64,000 nt of DNA, from contig JACQUC010000047.1 of assembly GCA_016210495.1 (NCBI GenBank), forward strand, positions 1-64,000, given 5' to 3'. Source of the stretch: Chloroflexota bacterium (GTDB taxonomy: Bacteria > Chloroflexota > FW602-bin22 > JACPRP01). A model generated the notes under the pieces. It was not told where the DNA came from, did no database searches, and worked only from the letters and a program-made list of their open reading frames with translations. This document shows positions 1 through 7,324 of this stretch, piece after piece. The translations under genes and the position numbers were made by a program. Position 1 is the stretch's first letter. The number at the start of each line of letters is the position of its first letter.

Positions 1-604
1 CGCCGTGGATAACCTCCCAGTCGTAGGCTCCTACCAGCTCCTCGTACTTTTGATGTCTCAGCGAGGTCACTAGCTCGTCTTTCTGTCCGACCAGCGCACG
101 CAGGTTGACTTTGTCGGCACGGGTCTCCAGTCCGGCAAAGGGATGATGCCTCGCCCGATCATAGGTCTCGGCCGCTCGCAGGAGCATCTTGGATGGCACG
201 CAGCCTACGTTGACGCAGGTGCCGCCTAACGTTCCGCGCTCGACCATCACGACGCGTGCCCCAAGCTCGCGGGCGCGGATGGCAGCGGCGAAGGCCGCGC
301 TACCCGAACCGACGATGGCCAGATCGTAGTCCCTGCCAGAAGCGTTCGAAGGTACAGCTCCGCCTGGCCTCTCCACGATCTCCACCGGTCCTGGTCGATA
401 TCCTGCCTCGCTGACCGCCCGTGCCAGAAGGGCCGTGTCGACGTTCGCCGGCGCCTTGAACAACGCCTCGCGGCGGTGCCAATCGACGTGAACGTCGCTG
501 GCTCCCGATTGCCGCAAGGCCCTGCCGACGGTCAATTCGCAGTGCTCGCAGGTCATCCCGTCGACCTGCATTCGCAACGCCAGATGGTTAGTCGGTTCGC
601 TCAT
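1..604 (-). CDS. merA: Mercuric reductase MerA, N-terminal part (runs off left edge)
   Basis: Reduces Hg(II) to Hg(0) with NADPH in the cytoplasm. The 201 codons present show an N-terminal heavy-metal-associated domain (about residues 5-65) with metal motif GMTCEHC, then a Rossmann FAD domain (DLAIVGSGSAAFAAAIRARE) and the redox-active disulfide motif GTCVNVGCVPSK. The start ATG is preceded by AGGAGGAGG at good spacing. The gene lies 102 bases downstream of an ArsR-type regulator on the same strand. Both visible cysteine motifs use ordinary Cys codons, unlike merB, merP and merT nearby. The C-terminal vicinal Cys pair lies outside the window. Family assignment is firm; the protein is partial only because of the window edge. 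Confidence 0.95.
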   Translation of the reverse strand, partial: MSEPTNHLALRMQVDGMTCEHCELTVGRALRQSGASDVHVDWHRREALFKAPANVDTALLARAVSEAGYRPGPVEIVERPGGAVPSNASGRDYDLAIVGSGSAAFAAAIRARELGARVVMVERGTLGGTCVNVGCVPSKMLLRAAETYDRARHHPFAGLETRADKVNLRALVGQKDELVTSLRHQKYEELVGAYDWEVIHG

Positions 605-706
605 AAACTTCCTCCTCCTGTTTGCCACCAACACTCCGTGGCGAGACTTATTGAGTCGCCATCCGTCGTTCGCTGCCATTTCTGCTCATTGCAGACGACG
701 GGCCAG

Positions 707-1054
707 CTACCGAAGGATGCTGCACGAAACGATGCGCTGCGCGTTGTCGAGAATCATCTCCTTGGCGAGCTGCAAGATGTCTCTGACTCGCTCGTCGTCA
801 ACTCGATAATAGACATTTCTACCGTTCTTGCTGGACGACACGTAGCCGCACCAGCGAAGACAAGCCAGGTGCGTCGAGACGCGGCCCTGTGGCAAGCCAA
901 GCAAGGTGACAAGATCGCCAACACTCTTTTCTCCGTCCAGAAGATACTCGATGATCTTCACTCGTGTAGGATCGCCGAGGCCACGGAAGAACTTGCTCAG
1001 CACTTCCGTTTGCAAGTCGATCTGCTGAGAGGGCGATTCAACCGCTTGCATCAT
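707..1054 (-). CDS. ArsR/SmtB-family metal-responsive repressor (mer regulator, copy 1)
   Basis: A 115-residue winged-helix repressor. The helix-turn-helix is around SVGDLVTLLGLPQGRVSTHL, followed by LACLRWCGYVSS, whose two cysteines are likely metal ligands together with the C-terminal SCSILR. It is closely similar to the copy at 6950-7294, so the two are recent paralogues. Start ATG has GGAGGTT upstream; a second ATG follows directly. The gene heads a short merA operon. ArsR-type mer regulators are known from Streptomyces, and I infer Hg(II)-controlled repression of merA. Arsenic or cadmium sensing cannot be excluded from sequence alone. Confidence 0.88.
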   Translation of the reverse strand: MMQAVESPSQQIDLQTEVLSKFFRGLGDPTRVKIIEYLLDGEKSVGDLVTLLGLPQGRVSTHLACLRWCGYVSSSKNGRNVYYRVDDERVRDILQLAKEMILDNAQRIVSCSILR

Positions 1055-1070
1055 CTAACCTCCAAACAAT

Positions 1071-1120
1071 AGATTATATCCTTATATCCGTATATTACAT
1101 CACAAAAACCGCGTTGTCAA
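1071..1120 (-). promoter_or_regulatory. Promoter and putative ArsR operator of the merA operon
   Basis: On the minus strand TTGACA (1115-1120) and TAATAT (1092-1097) are separated by exactly 17 bases. Overlapping and following the -10 box is ATACGGATATAAGGATAT, whose first part (TACGGATAT) recurs at the promoter of the second ArsR copy at 7331-7372. The shared position and sequence make it the likely repressor site. Confidence 0.75.
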
Positions 1121-1228
1121 TAGGCTGCGTTGTAACGAATTGCGGGCCGAACGCGACAATAGAATGTAGATAGCGCTCTCCAAGCCAGGCGGATTGTCCA
1201 ACCGTACCTGAAGAGCCCAGTAGGGAAT

Positions 1229-2026
1229 CTAGCGTCCAATGTAAGGAACCTCGTTCTTTCTTCGTCGCCCACGCCACCAACAAGACACATAGATACCAAC
1301 CGTTAAGATGCCAGCGATAGCTATCAACTGTGCCTGTCGCAATCCAAACGATACCACGGTATCCTCGCGGAAGAAGCCTGTCCAAAACCGCCCCACCGCG
1401 TACAGGGCCACATATGCCCAAAACAGCGTCCCTGACCTCGGAAGTCGGCCCAGTAGCCAGAGAAGAACACCGAAGACCGCGAGGTCCCAAACCAGCTCAT
1501 AGCCAACTGCCGGATGAACGGCCAGACCGCGCTCTCCTGCAGTGTTGGGATGGGTGTACACGACTGACCAGGGTAGATCTGCTGGTAGGCTACGATGCTC
1601 ACCGTTGATGACGTCGCCTATACGTCCGATAGCCTGCCCAAGGATAAGGGCAGGAGCAATCGCGTCGGCAAAGCGGCCCAGTGGCAGGTTGTGGCGACGG
1701 GCGTAAAGTACACCTGCAAGTATCCCACCGGCCAGCCCACCATAGATTGCCAGCCCCCCTTCCTGGATGGCGAGAATGGCCAGGGGATTGGCGGCGTAAT
1801 ACTCGAACTTGTCGACGACGTGGAAAAGGCGCGCGCCAACAATGCCGGCTGGCACGGCCCAAATCGCCGTGTTATACACGTGTTCCTTGTCGATGCCCGC
1901 CTTGCGCACGAGTTGCGCGGCTACCCAGAGCCCTATCAGGATGCCGACCGCGCTGAAAAAGCCGTGCCAGCTTACGGCAAACGGGCCAATCATTGCGAGA
2001 ATTGGGTCGATGTTGATGACGATCAC
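1229..2026 (-). CDS. lgt: Prolipoprotein diacylglyceryl transferase
   Basis: Transfers diacylglycerol from phosphatidylglycerol to the lipobox cysteine of prolipoproteins in the cytoplasmic membrane. The 265-residue product has the family length, about seven hydrophobic segments, the motif EGGLAIYGGLAGG and the signature GRIGDVINGEH (normally GRIGNFINGE), with R-F-x-x-G-F-F-R-E-D near the C-terminus. Start is GTG, with a GGGAGG rather far upstream. It lies between an arsR remnant and the arsR-merA unit. An lgt copy inside a mer locus may serve lipoprotein maturation linked to mercury handling, but that is inference. Confidence 0.93.
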   Translation of the reverse strand: MIVINIDPILAMIGPFAVSWHGFFSAVGILIGLWVAAQLVRKAGIDKEHVYNTAIWAVPAGIVGARLFHVVDKFEYYAANPLAILAIQEGGLAIYGGLAGGILAGVLYARRHNLPLGRFADAIAPALILGQAIGRIGDVINGEHRSLPADLPWSVVYTHPNTAGERGLAVHPAVGYELVWDLAVFGVLLWLLGRLPRSGTLFWAYVALYAVGRFWTGFFREDTVVSFGLRQAQLIAIAGILTVGIYVSCWWRGRRRKNEVPYIGR

Positions 2027-2047
2027 AGACTTTCGATGCCTCCCATC

Positions 2048-2131
2048 CTATTTGATGGTGTCGCAGCAAATGATCAGTTGGGTATTAGCGAAGATCATGT
2101 GCCTGGCGACACGCAGGATATCCCTGACGCT
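2048..2131 (-). pseudogene. C-terminal remnant of a third ArsR-type mer regulator
   Basis: Reading the minus strand from about 2131 gives SVRDILRVARHMIFANTQ followed by a C-terminal cysteine pair and stop TAG. This matches residues RVRDILRLAKEMIFENAQ and the ICC tail of the intact ArsR copy at 6950. There is no start codon and the upstream frame is unrelated, beginning right after the stop of the glucose dehydrogenase gene. It marks an old breakpoint where another ArsR-led unit was truncated, probably when the sugar-metabolism genes were joined to this locus. Confidence 0.82.
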
Positions 2132-2151
2132 ATGCAATGAACTCCAGAATT

Positions 2152-3240
2152 TCAACCGCCGATCATCTCGATGACCACCTTCACATCATCTTCGCTCTTG
2201 TCCAGGCCTTGTCTCCACTGACAAAGGGGCACCCGCCGGGTGAGCAAGCGCTCCAAGAGGCCGGGCCAGCGAGCCTGCAAGTCCGCCATGTGCTCCAAAG
2301 CCATCTCGAAGTGGCGGCGGCTGGCGTTAACGGTGCCAAAAACGACCCGGTTGCCCAGCACCATTTCCATGTTCAGGGCATCGACGGGTACTACCAGGTT
2401 GCGATTACCGGCGGAGACCCCAGTGAGACAAAGGACGCCATTGGTGCCCAGTATGCCCATGGCCTGGAAGGCTATGTTGCTATCCCCGGTGGCCTCCAAG
2501 ATGATGTCTAGGTTGCCAAACTCACGGTCCAGTCCCTGTACAGGCTTTTCCCCGGCACTTACGTAGACGGCACCACAGGCTTCCGCTAGAATAGCCTTGA
2601 GGCTGCTCTTGAGTCGGGTGGCCAGGGTATAGGTCTCCAGCCCCCTCGCTCGCAAGAGGAAAGTGGCCAGCAGACCGATGGTCCCGGCACCCAGGACCAA
2701 GGCCCGCCGGGGATCCCAGAACATCCGCTCCTGAATCTTGAAAGCCTGGTGGATAGCCTTCTCGACTATGCTCAGAGGCTCCAGCAGCACAGCCACCGGG
2801 CGCAGCTCGCCTGGAACGGACACCGTGTATCGTGGTTCGTCGGCGTAGTACTCTGCCATAAAGCCGTGGAGACCTTTGATACCTCGCTCCCGGTAGTTGC
2901 CGTAAAGGCACATATCATACTCGCCCCTGAGGCAGTTTGGGCAGTCGTCGGGGCGGCGCACCGTAGCGACCACCAGGTCCCCAGGATTCAGAGAAGTGAC
3001 GCCTGGCCCCGTCTCCTCAACCATGCCAAGGGATTCGTGACCCACGATGAGGTAGTCATCCCCTTCAGGCGCTTCCCCATACAGACCTGCTGCCAGTTCT
3101 TTGTCGGTGCCGTCGACACCCACCTCAAGCACCCGCACCAGAGCCTCGCCAGAGGCCGCCACCGGCTTTGGAGCATCTATCAGCCGGACAGCGTTTGGCC
3201 TGCCGGGTGTCACGGCTATGGCTTTCATAGATTGAGTCAT
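2152..3240 (-). CDS. Zinc-dependent glucose 1-dehydrogenase (MDR family)
   Basis: Oxidises glucose (or a related aldose) to the lactone with NAD(P). The 362-residue protein has the archaeal-type glucose dehydrogenase layout: GroES-like catalytic domain with GHESLG, the structural zinc motif DDCPNCLRGEYDMC, NYRERGIKGLHGFMAEYY, a ligand glutamate in LLEPLSIVEKA, then a Rossmann domain with VLGAGTIGLLAT. The ATG abuts the stop of the glucoamylase gene (TGA-ATG), so the two are coupled. It fits a starch/maltodextrin to glucose to gluconate route. Substrate is inferred from family resemblance. Confidence 0.85.
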   Translation of the reverse strand: MTQSMKAIAVTPGRPNAVRLIDAPKPVAASGEALVRVLEVGVDGTDKELAAGLYGEAPEGDDYLIVGHESLGMVEETGPGVTSLNPGDLVVATVRRPDDCPNCLRGEYDMCLYGNYRERGIKGLHGFMAEYYADEPRYTVSVPGELRPVAVLLEPLSIVEKAIHQAFKIQERMFWDPRRALVLGAGTIGLLATFLLRARGLETYTLATRLKSSLKAILAEACGAVYVSAGEKPVQGLDREFGNLDIILEATGDSNIAFQAMGILGTNGVLCLTGVSAGNRNLVVPVDALNMEMVLGNRVVFGTVNASRRHFEMALEHMADLQARWPGLLERLLTRRVPLCQWRQGLDKSEDDVKVVIEMIGG

Positions 3241-5037
3241 TCACACACACTCCTCTCTGATCTGGCCCCCTAGCTCCAGGGCGGTCAGGATAACCGCCCG
3301 GTGGGTGAATGCCTGGGGGAAGTTTCCCAGCATATCGCCGGTGGTTGGATCGGTCATCTCCGAAAAAAGGCCCAGGTGGTTGGCGTAGCCAAGCATGCGC
3401 TGAAAGTGGTCCCTGGCCTCCTCCAGCCGCCCAAGCTTCGCCAGACAGCGAATAAGCCAGAAAGTACACAAGTTGAAGGCCCCCTCCGAACCGGTCACGC
3501 CGTCGTTGGTCTCGTCAGAATTATAGCGCCGCAGGAAGCCCCCAAAGCTAAGCTCTTCTACAGTCCGCTCGATAGTGGCCGTCATACGGTGGTCATTAGC
3601 AGGCAAGAACCCGAAGATAGGCATAAGCAGGCTGCTGGCGTCCAGCGCCTCCGTGTCATAGTGCTGCACGAAGGACCGCTTTCTGGGACTCCACCCCCGC
3701 CTCAAGACTTCCTCGCGGATCTCTTCGGCGCACTGCTGCCACCGCGGCTTGGGATGTCGTCCGAGCAGCCTGGCCAGCTTTGCAGCTCGATTCAGGGCTA
3801 CCCAGCACACGAACTTAGAATAGACGAAGTGGTACGGGCCAGCCCGCACCTCCCAGATGCCTTGGTCCGGATAGCGCCAGTTCTCGCAGACGGCGTCAGC
3901 AAATTGCGCCAGGAGACTCCAGACACGCCGACTAATCCTTCCACCTTCCCCTGCCCAAATGTAAGCAGTGTTGAGTATTTCCCCGAAAACATCTAGCTGA
4001 AGCTGATGCTGTGCGGCGTTGCCGATCCTGACAGGACGGGAACCCTTGTAACCCTCAAGGTGAGTTAGCTCCACCTCTCGCAGGTCTGCTCCCACATCTA
4101 TCCCGAACATAATGCGGGACTTTATGCCGCAGGGCACGCAGACCCTGGTCAGCCAGCCCATGAACCGCGCCGCCTCGTCGGTATGGCCCAGCCCCAGGAA
4201 GGCATCCAGGCTAAAGGAAGCATCTCGCAGCCAGGTATAGCGGTAGTCCCAGTTGCGCACGCCCCCCACCTCCTCGGGAAGAGATGTGGTAGCAGCAGCC
4301 AACATAGCCCCGGTGGGGCTGTATTCCAGAAGGCGGAGGGCCAGGTAGGAGCGCACGACCATTCGCCGCCAGGGTCCATGGCAGACGCACCGTTCGGCCT
4401 GTTTCTGCCAGTAGGAGACAGTTCTGGCCAGCTTGTCCTTTCCCCTATAAAGGTGGGCCGGCAGTGGCGCCTTCTGACCATAGCGAAGCACAAACCAGGC
4501 CTCCCGGCCAGGTTCCAGTGACAGGCGGCTATGGGCAGCATCCCCATCTATCGCCAGCGGCCAAGGGCTGGCTAGGGCCAGGTACTCCCCGTTTCCGCTA
4601 GCGGAGACCCCGGTGGAGTGGCTCCTCATCTCTGGAGTTACGCGCGCATAGTCGAAACGGGGCTGGAAGAAGACCTCCATATCCACCCGGCCCTCCAGAC
4701 ACCGGACCACCCGGTGGATCTCGTGGAAAGCGGCAATGTGTCCGTTGGCCTGCTCATAGCACGGCATGAAATCGGTTACCTCGCTTACCCCGAAGTCCGT
4801 CACGAAACGCGTGACCAGGATGTTGGTATCGCCCAGATAGCTCTGGTCCGAGTGGTAATGGGCGGCCGGGGCCAGGCGAAACCTGCCACCTATTTGGTCA
4901 TCCAGTATAGCCGCAAAGACGCTGGCAGAATCGAAGCGGGGGAAACACGCCCAATCTATGGAGCCATCCGCCGCCACAAGGGCGGCGGAATGGGTATCAC
5001 CTATGACGCCGTAGTCGTTGATTCTTTTGTATGGCAT
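3241..5037 (-). CDS. GH15 glycoside hydrolase (glucoamylase/trehalase-like)
   Basis: A 598-residue protein of the bacterial GH15 family, which releases glucose from alpha-glucans or, in actinobacterial members, splits trehalose. Hallmarks are NDYGVIGDTHSAALVAADG near the N-terminus, RNWDYRYTWLRDASFSLDAF, the acidic motif GIWEVRAGPYHFVYSKFVCW and SEMTDPTTGDMLGNFPQAFT, which carry the catalytic carboxylates. No signal peptide is visible, so it is probably cytoplasmic. The start chosen is ATG at 5037, with GAGGGGAAG just upstream; the open frame extends further but without family similarity. Directly coupled to the glucose dehydrogenase gene. Confidence 0.9.
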   Translation of the reverse strand: MPYKRINDYGVIGDTHSAALVAADGSIDWACFPRFDSASVFAAILDDQIGGRFRLAPAAHYHSDQSYLGDTNILVTRFVTDFGVSEVTDFMPCYEQANGHIAAFHEIHRVVRCLEGRVDMEVFFQPRFDYARVTPEMRSHSTGVSASGNGEYLALASPWPLAIDGDAAHSRLSLEPGREAWFVLRYGQKAPLPAHLYRGKDKLARTVSYWQKQAERCVCHGPWRRMVVRSYLALRLLEYSPTGAMLAAATTSLPEEVGGVRNWDYRYTWLRDASFSLDAFLGLGHTDEAARFMGWLTRVCVPCGIKSRIMFGIDVGADLREVELTHLEGYKGSRPVRIGNAAQHQLQLDVFGEILNTAYIWAGEGGRISRRVWSLLAQFADAVCENWRYPDQGIWEVRAGPYHFVYSKFVCWVALNRAAKLARLLGRHPKPRWQQCAEEIREEVLRRGWSPRKRSFVQHYDTEALDASSLLMPIFGFLPANDHRMTATIERTVEELSFGGFLRRYNSDETNDGVTGSEGAFNLCTFWLIRCLAKLGRLEEARDHFQRMLGYANHLGLFSEMTDPTTGDMLGNFPQAFTHRAVILTALELGGQIREECV

Positions 5038-5074
5038 CTTCCCCTCCCGCAGCTTACTCCCGAAAGAAGCTTTT

Positions 5075-5455
5075 TCACAGAATGCCCTGCCGCCTTTGGT
5101 GAACCAGGTGCCCGCCGAACCCGTGGCGAAGGATGGCCACTGCCCTGGCAGCGGGGGATTCCAAGTCCCGATACTGCACCAGCGCCGTTTGGGCAGTGCT
5201 AACCGCAAGGGCCGGTACATCTTTTTCCAGCGCCCAGGCCAGGATCCACTTTACTTCTCCGGTGTCCTCGACATATGTAGATAGCTCGCCCATGTCCTGG
5301 AATTCGCGCAGCCCCTTGCCCATCAGTTCGACCAGCCAACTCCGGATGACGGATCCGTGCATCCAGTTATTGAAAAGCCTCACCAAGTCGATCTGGTAGT
5401 CTGAGCGCATAAGCAGCTCGACTCCTTCGGCGATGGCCTGCACCATCCCAATTAT
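5075..5455 (-). pseudogene. C-terminal fragment of a 6-phosphogluconate dehydrogenase-like gene
   Basis: About 125 residues starting GMVQAIAEGVELLMRSDYQI and containing WMHGSVIRSWLVELM, which is the C-terminal helical domain of the short (about 300-residue) decarboxylating 6-phosphogluconate dehydrogenase family. The whole N-terminal NADP-binding half is missing: the open frame begins a few codons after the merT stop. It lies just upstream of the glucoamylase and glucose dehydrogenase genes, consistent with a former glucose-oxidation operon whose first gene was cut when it was joined to the mer genes. Probably not functional. Confidence 0.8.
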
Positions 5456-5461
5456 TCTACT

Positions 5462-5773
5462 CTAGGTTGGCGATAGCAACAGAGTGTTAACCACTGAGTA
5501 TCCCAGTTGGGTCACGACCAATGCAGTTGCGCCCCAGACGATCACCTTGTTCCACGGGTTGCGATTCGACTTCGTGTACAGCAGATAGTGCGCTGAGCCG
5601 AGCAGGAAAATCGTCACAACCAGGAAATAGGCGCGGTACTCAGAAAGCGAACCCGCCAGAGATACACCAACACCGCTAAGACCTAGCGATGCAAAAACCG
5701 GCATGCCCAGTCAGCAGATGGACGACAGAAAGGCTGTGCCGATTGAGCCCAGACTTGAAAACCTCTCCTTCAT
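5462..5773 (-). CDS. merT: MerT-like mercury transporter with in-frame TGA (putative selenocysteine 21)
   Basis: A 103-residue inner-membrane protein if TGA at 5711-5713 is read through. The N-terminal helix reads GTAFLSSIC-U-LGMPVFASLG, matching the MerT segment SACCLGPLVLIALG, with TGA at the second residue of the Cys pair that takes Hg(II) from MerP. The later SEYRAYFLVVTIFLLGSAHY matches LEPYRPIFI and the second helix, and a third hydrophobic segment follows. The frame stays open and homologous on both sides of the TGA, and a 9-bp hairpin with a GGUCU loop follows 18 bases downstream. Last gene of the merB-merP-merT operon, 45 bases after merP. A pseudogene or a start at the downstream ATG (5704) are the alternatives; the latter would lose the metal-binding pair. 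Confidence 0.82.
5670..5692 (-). promoter_or_regulatory. Predicted bacterial SECIS hairpin in merT
   Basis: In the minus-strand RNA, GCAUCGCUA pairs with UAGCGGUGU (nine pairs, three of them G-U at the outer part) around the loop GGUCU. The stem begins 18 bases after the UGA, so the loop G is at +28. The loop sequence equals that of the E. coli fdhF SECIS recognised by SelB. Confidence 0.75.
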
Positions 5774-5818
5774 TCCCCTTCCCAGCAATCTAAGGTTGTT
5801 CGTCGTCTAATCACGAAC

Positions 5819-6253
5819 CTACTCGATTTCCATCTTGGATATCCTGTCCCCTCCATCCTTGAGCGCCTGAGCGATAGCCTCCGGATTGGTCTTACTTGCA
5901 TCGTAGGTAACTGTGACCGTCTGATTTCTTAGGTCCACCTGGACCTTCTCCACGCCGTCAACACGCCGGGCGCTTTCGTTGACGCGCGCTACACAGCTTG
6001 GTCAGGTTATCGTGGGAACCATAAACCTCACGATCTTCGACCTCCCGCCGCTCTCTTCGGAGGCGGCGCCGCTCTGATTTCCTGACGCTTGATCAACGGT
6101 CTGACTTGCATCGACTTGCGCGGAGCTTACGCTAGTCTCGCGACCACGGTTGCTTGATGAACCACCATTGGAGCCTGCAAGCAGAATAACGAGCGCCGAT
6201 GCCAGCAGCAGCAACAACAGCATCGGTTTCCCCACAATTTCCCGTACCGACAA
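5819..6253 (-). CDS. merP: MerP-like mercury-binding protein with in-frame TGA (putative selenocysteine 84)
   Basis: A 144-residue product if TGA at 6002-6004 is decoded. An N-terminal hydrophobic anchor (about residues 10-26, PMLLLLLLASALVILLAG) is followed by a Ser/Gly-rich linker, then a heavy-metal-associated domain: KIVRFMVPTIT-U-PSCVARVNESA, VDGVEKVQVDLRNQTVTVTY, and a C-terminal helix. In MerP the motif is GMTCxxC; here TGA replaces the first Cys, giving UxxC. Start is TTG with GAGGAGGA eight bases upstream, 31 bases after merB. It probably captures Hg(II) outside the membrane and passes it to MerT. Without readthrough the product would lack the entire metal domain. Confidence 0.83.
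5953..5986 (-). promoter_or_regulatory. Candidate SECIS hairpin in merP (weaker)
   Basis: GUCAAC pairs with GUUGAC, extended by CGC/GCG across a bulged G; the six-pair stem starts 18 bases after the UGA. The 15-base apical part can form a small CGC/GCG inner helix with a loop containing G, but it lacks the GGUC loop seen in merT and merB. Position fits a bacterial SECIS; sequence support is moderate. Confidence 0.5.
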
Positions 6254-6284
6254 CGTTCGATCCTCCTCTCAACCTTCGCCGACC

Positions 6285-6914
6285 CTATCTTCTGTTCAGT
6301 TCACCCCACAACAAATGACCCATTGCAACAGCTTCCTCCAAGGTCGCCGAATGCCCTTCCTGCGCAGGGTTTTGCTGACGCCACGCCTGCAAGTGCTCGA
6401 CCGAGCAAAAGAAATTGATGTGCGGTCAGGTACAACCGACGATAGAGCGACCAACCTCTGCTTCAGCCATCCACAGACGAATCCCTTGCGGAGCTGCTTT
6501 AACAACTTCTCCACGCTGCAGCTCAATGGCTACCTTGTGGCCGCATCGAAAGCAGGAAGAGTTTATCGCAGCATCTACCTTGAGCGCCGCAGGTATGCCC
6601 ACGGCATCCTCGGCGCACCACGCATAGTAGCTGTTGCCCAGCATGCGGAGCCGATGGCTCGTGGGCACGAGCGTCAGGCCCCAGCTACCGACGACCACCC
6701 CTGCGTCATCGCGGACCAGGAGGCCCAGTTCGACAAGATTGTCTGTCGCGTCGGCCACGGCATCGGGAGCCAAGCCTGCGCGCTCCGAAAGCCACTGGAG
6801 AGACGCAGGCGAATTCGCAAGAATAGCGTCGAAGGCTGCCAACAGCACGGCCTTCTCGTCGGCGGTTATGGACTCCACCATCTTCTTGAGTTGTGCAGGG
6901 CTGGAATTAGTCAT
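6285..6914 (-). CDS. merB: Organomercurial lyase MerB with in-frame TGA at the catalytic cysteine (putative selenocysteine 163)
   Basis: Cleaves carbon-mercury bonds by protonolysis. With TGA at 6426-6428 read through the product is 209 residues, against 212 for E. coli MerB, and aligns end to end: GSWGLTLVPTSHRL, YYAWCAEDAVGIPA (Cys100, Asp103), then GCT-U-PHINFFCSVEHLQAW and a normal C-terminus ending LLWGELNRR. E. coli MerB uses Cys96, Asp99 and Cys159; the spacing Cys96-Cys159 is 63, and here Cys100 to the TGA residue is also 63. The TGA is thus exactly at the essential second cysteine. A hairpin with loop GGUC follows 18 bases after the TGA. First structural gene after the ArsR copy at 6950, 35 bases downstream. 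Confidence 0.87.
6394..6407 (-). promoter_or_regulatory. Predicted bacterial SECIS hairpin in merB
   Basis: UGCUC pairs perfectly with GAGCA around the loop GGUC in the minus-strand RNA. The stem begins 18 bases after the UGA, placing the loop G at +24, inside the usual window for bacterial SECIS elements. Loop sequence matches merT and E. coli fdhF. Confidence 0.7.
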
Positions 6915-6949
6915 TTCTCACCCCTGGTGCAAAATGAGAAACTAGGAAA

Positions 6950-7294
6950 CTAGCGAATAATGTTGCAGCAGATGATCCGCTGCGCATTCTCAAAGATCAT
7001 CTCTTTGGCGAGGCGCAGGATGTCCCTGACACGCTGATCGTCGACACGATAATAGACGTTGCGTCCGTTCTTGAACGACGAGACGTAGCCACACCAGCGG
7101 AGACAGGCCAGGTGCGTCGAGACACGACCTTGCGGGGAGCCAAGCAAAGCCACGAGCTCGCCGACGCTCCTGTCTCCTTCGAGGAGATATTCGATGATCT
7201 TCACCCGCGTGGGATCGCCCAAGCCGCGGAAGAACTTGCTCAATACTTCCGTCTGCAGTTCGACGTGCCGGGCAGGCATTTCCAAGGATTGCAC
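6950..7294 (-). CDS. ArsR/SmtB-family metal-responsive repressor (mer regulator, copy 2)
   Basis: A 114-residue winged-helix repressor, near-identical over most of its length to the copy at 707-1054 (shared FFRGLGDPTRVKIIEYLL, LACLRWCGYVSS, KNGRNVYYRVDD). The C-terminus has a vicinal pair, ICCNIIR, where copy 1 has VSCSILR, so their metal sites may differ. The start is GTG at 7294 with AGGAGGTGA six bases upstream; the upstream GTG at 7324 lacks a site. It heads the merB-merP-merT operon and is divergent from the merR pair. Hg(II) derepression is inferred. Confidence 0.87.
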   Translation of the reverse strand: MQSLEMPARHVELQTEVLSKFFRGLGDPTRVKIIEYLLEGDRSVGELVALLGSPQGRVSTHLACLRWCGYVSSFKNGRNVYYRVDDQRVRDILRLAKEMIFENAQRIICCNIIR

Positions 7295-7324
7295 CCTCTC
7301 ACCTCCTGAGAAGCTACTCTTCAC

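Noticed and set aside
5462..6914. merB, merP and merT as ordinary pseudogenes
   Set aside because: Genuine pseudogenes nearby show deletions and frameshifts; these three have one TGA each at the functional cysteine, intact frames on both sides, good ribosome-binding sites and tight operon spacing.
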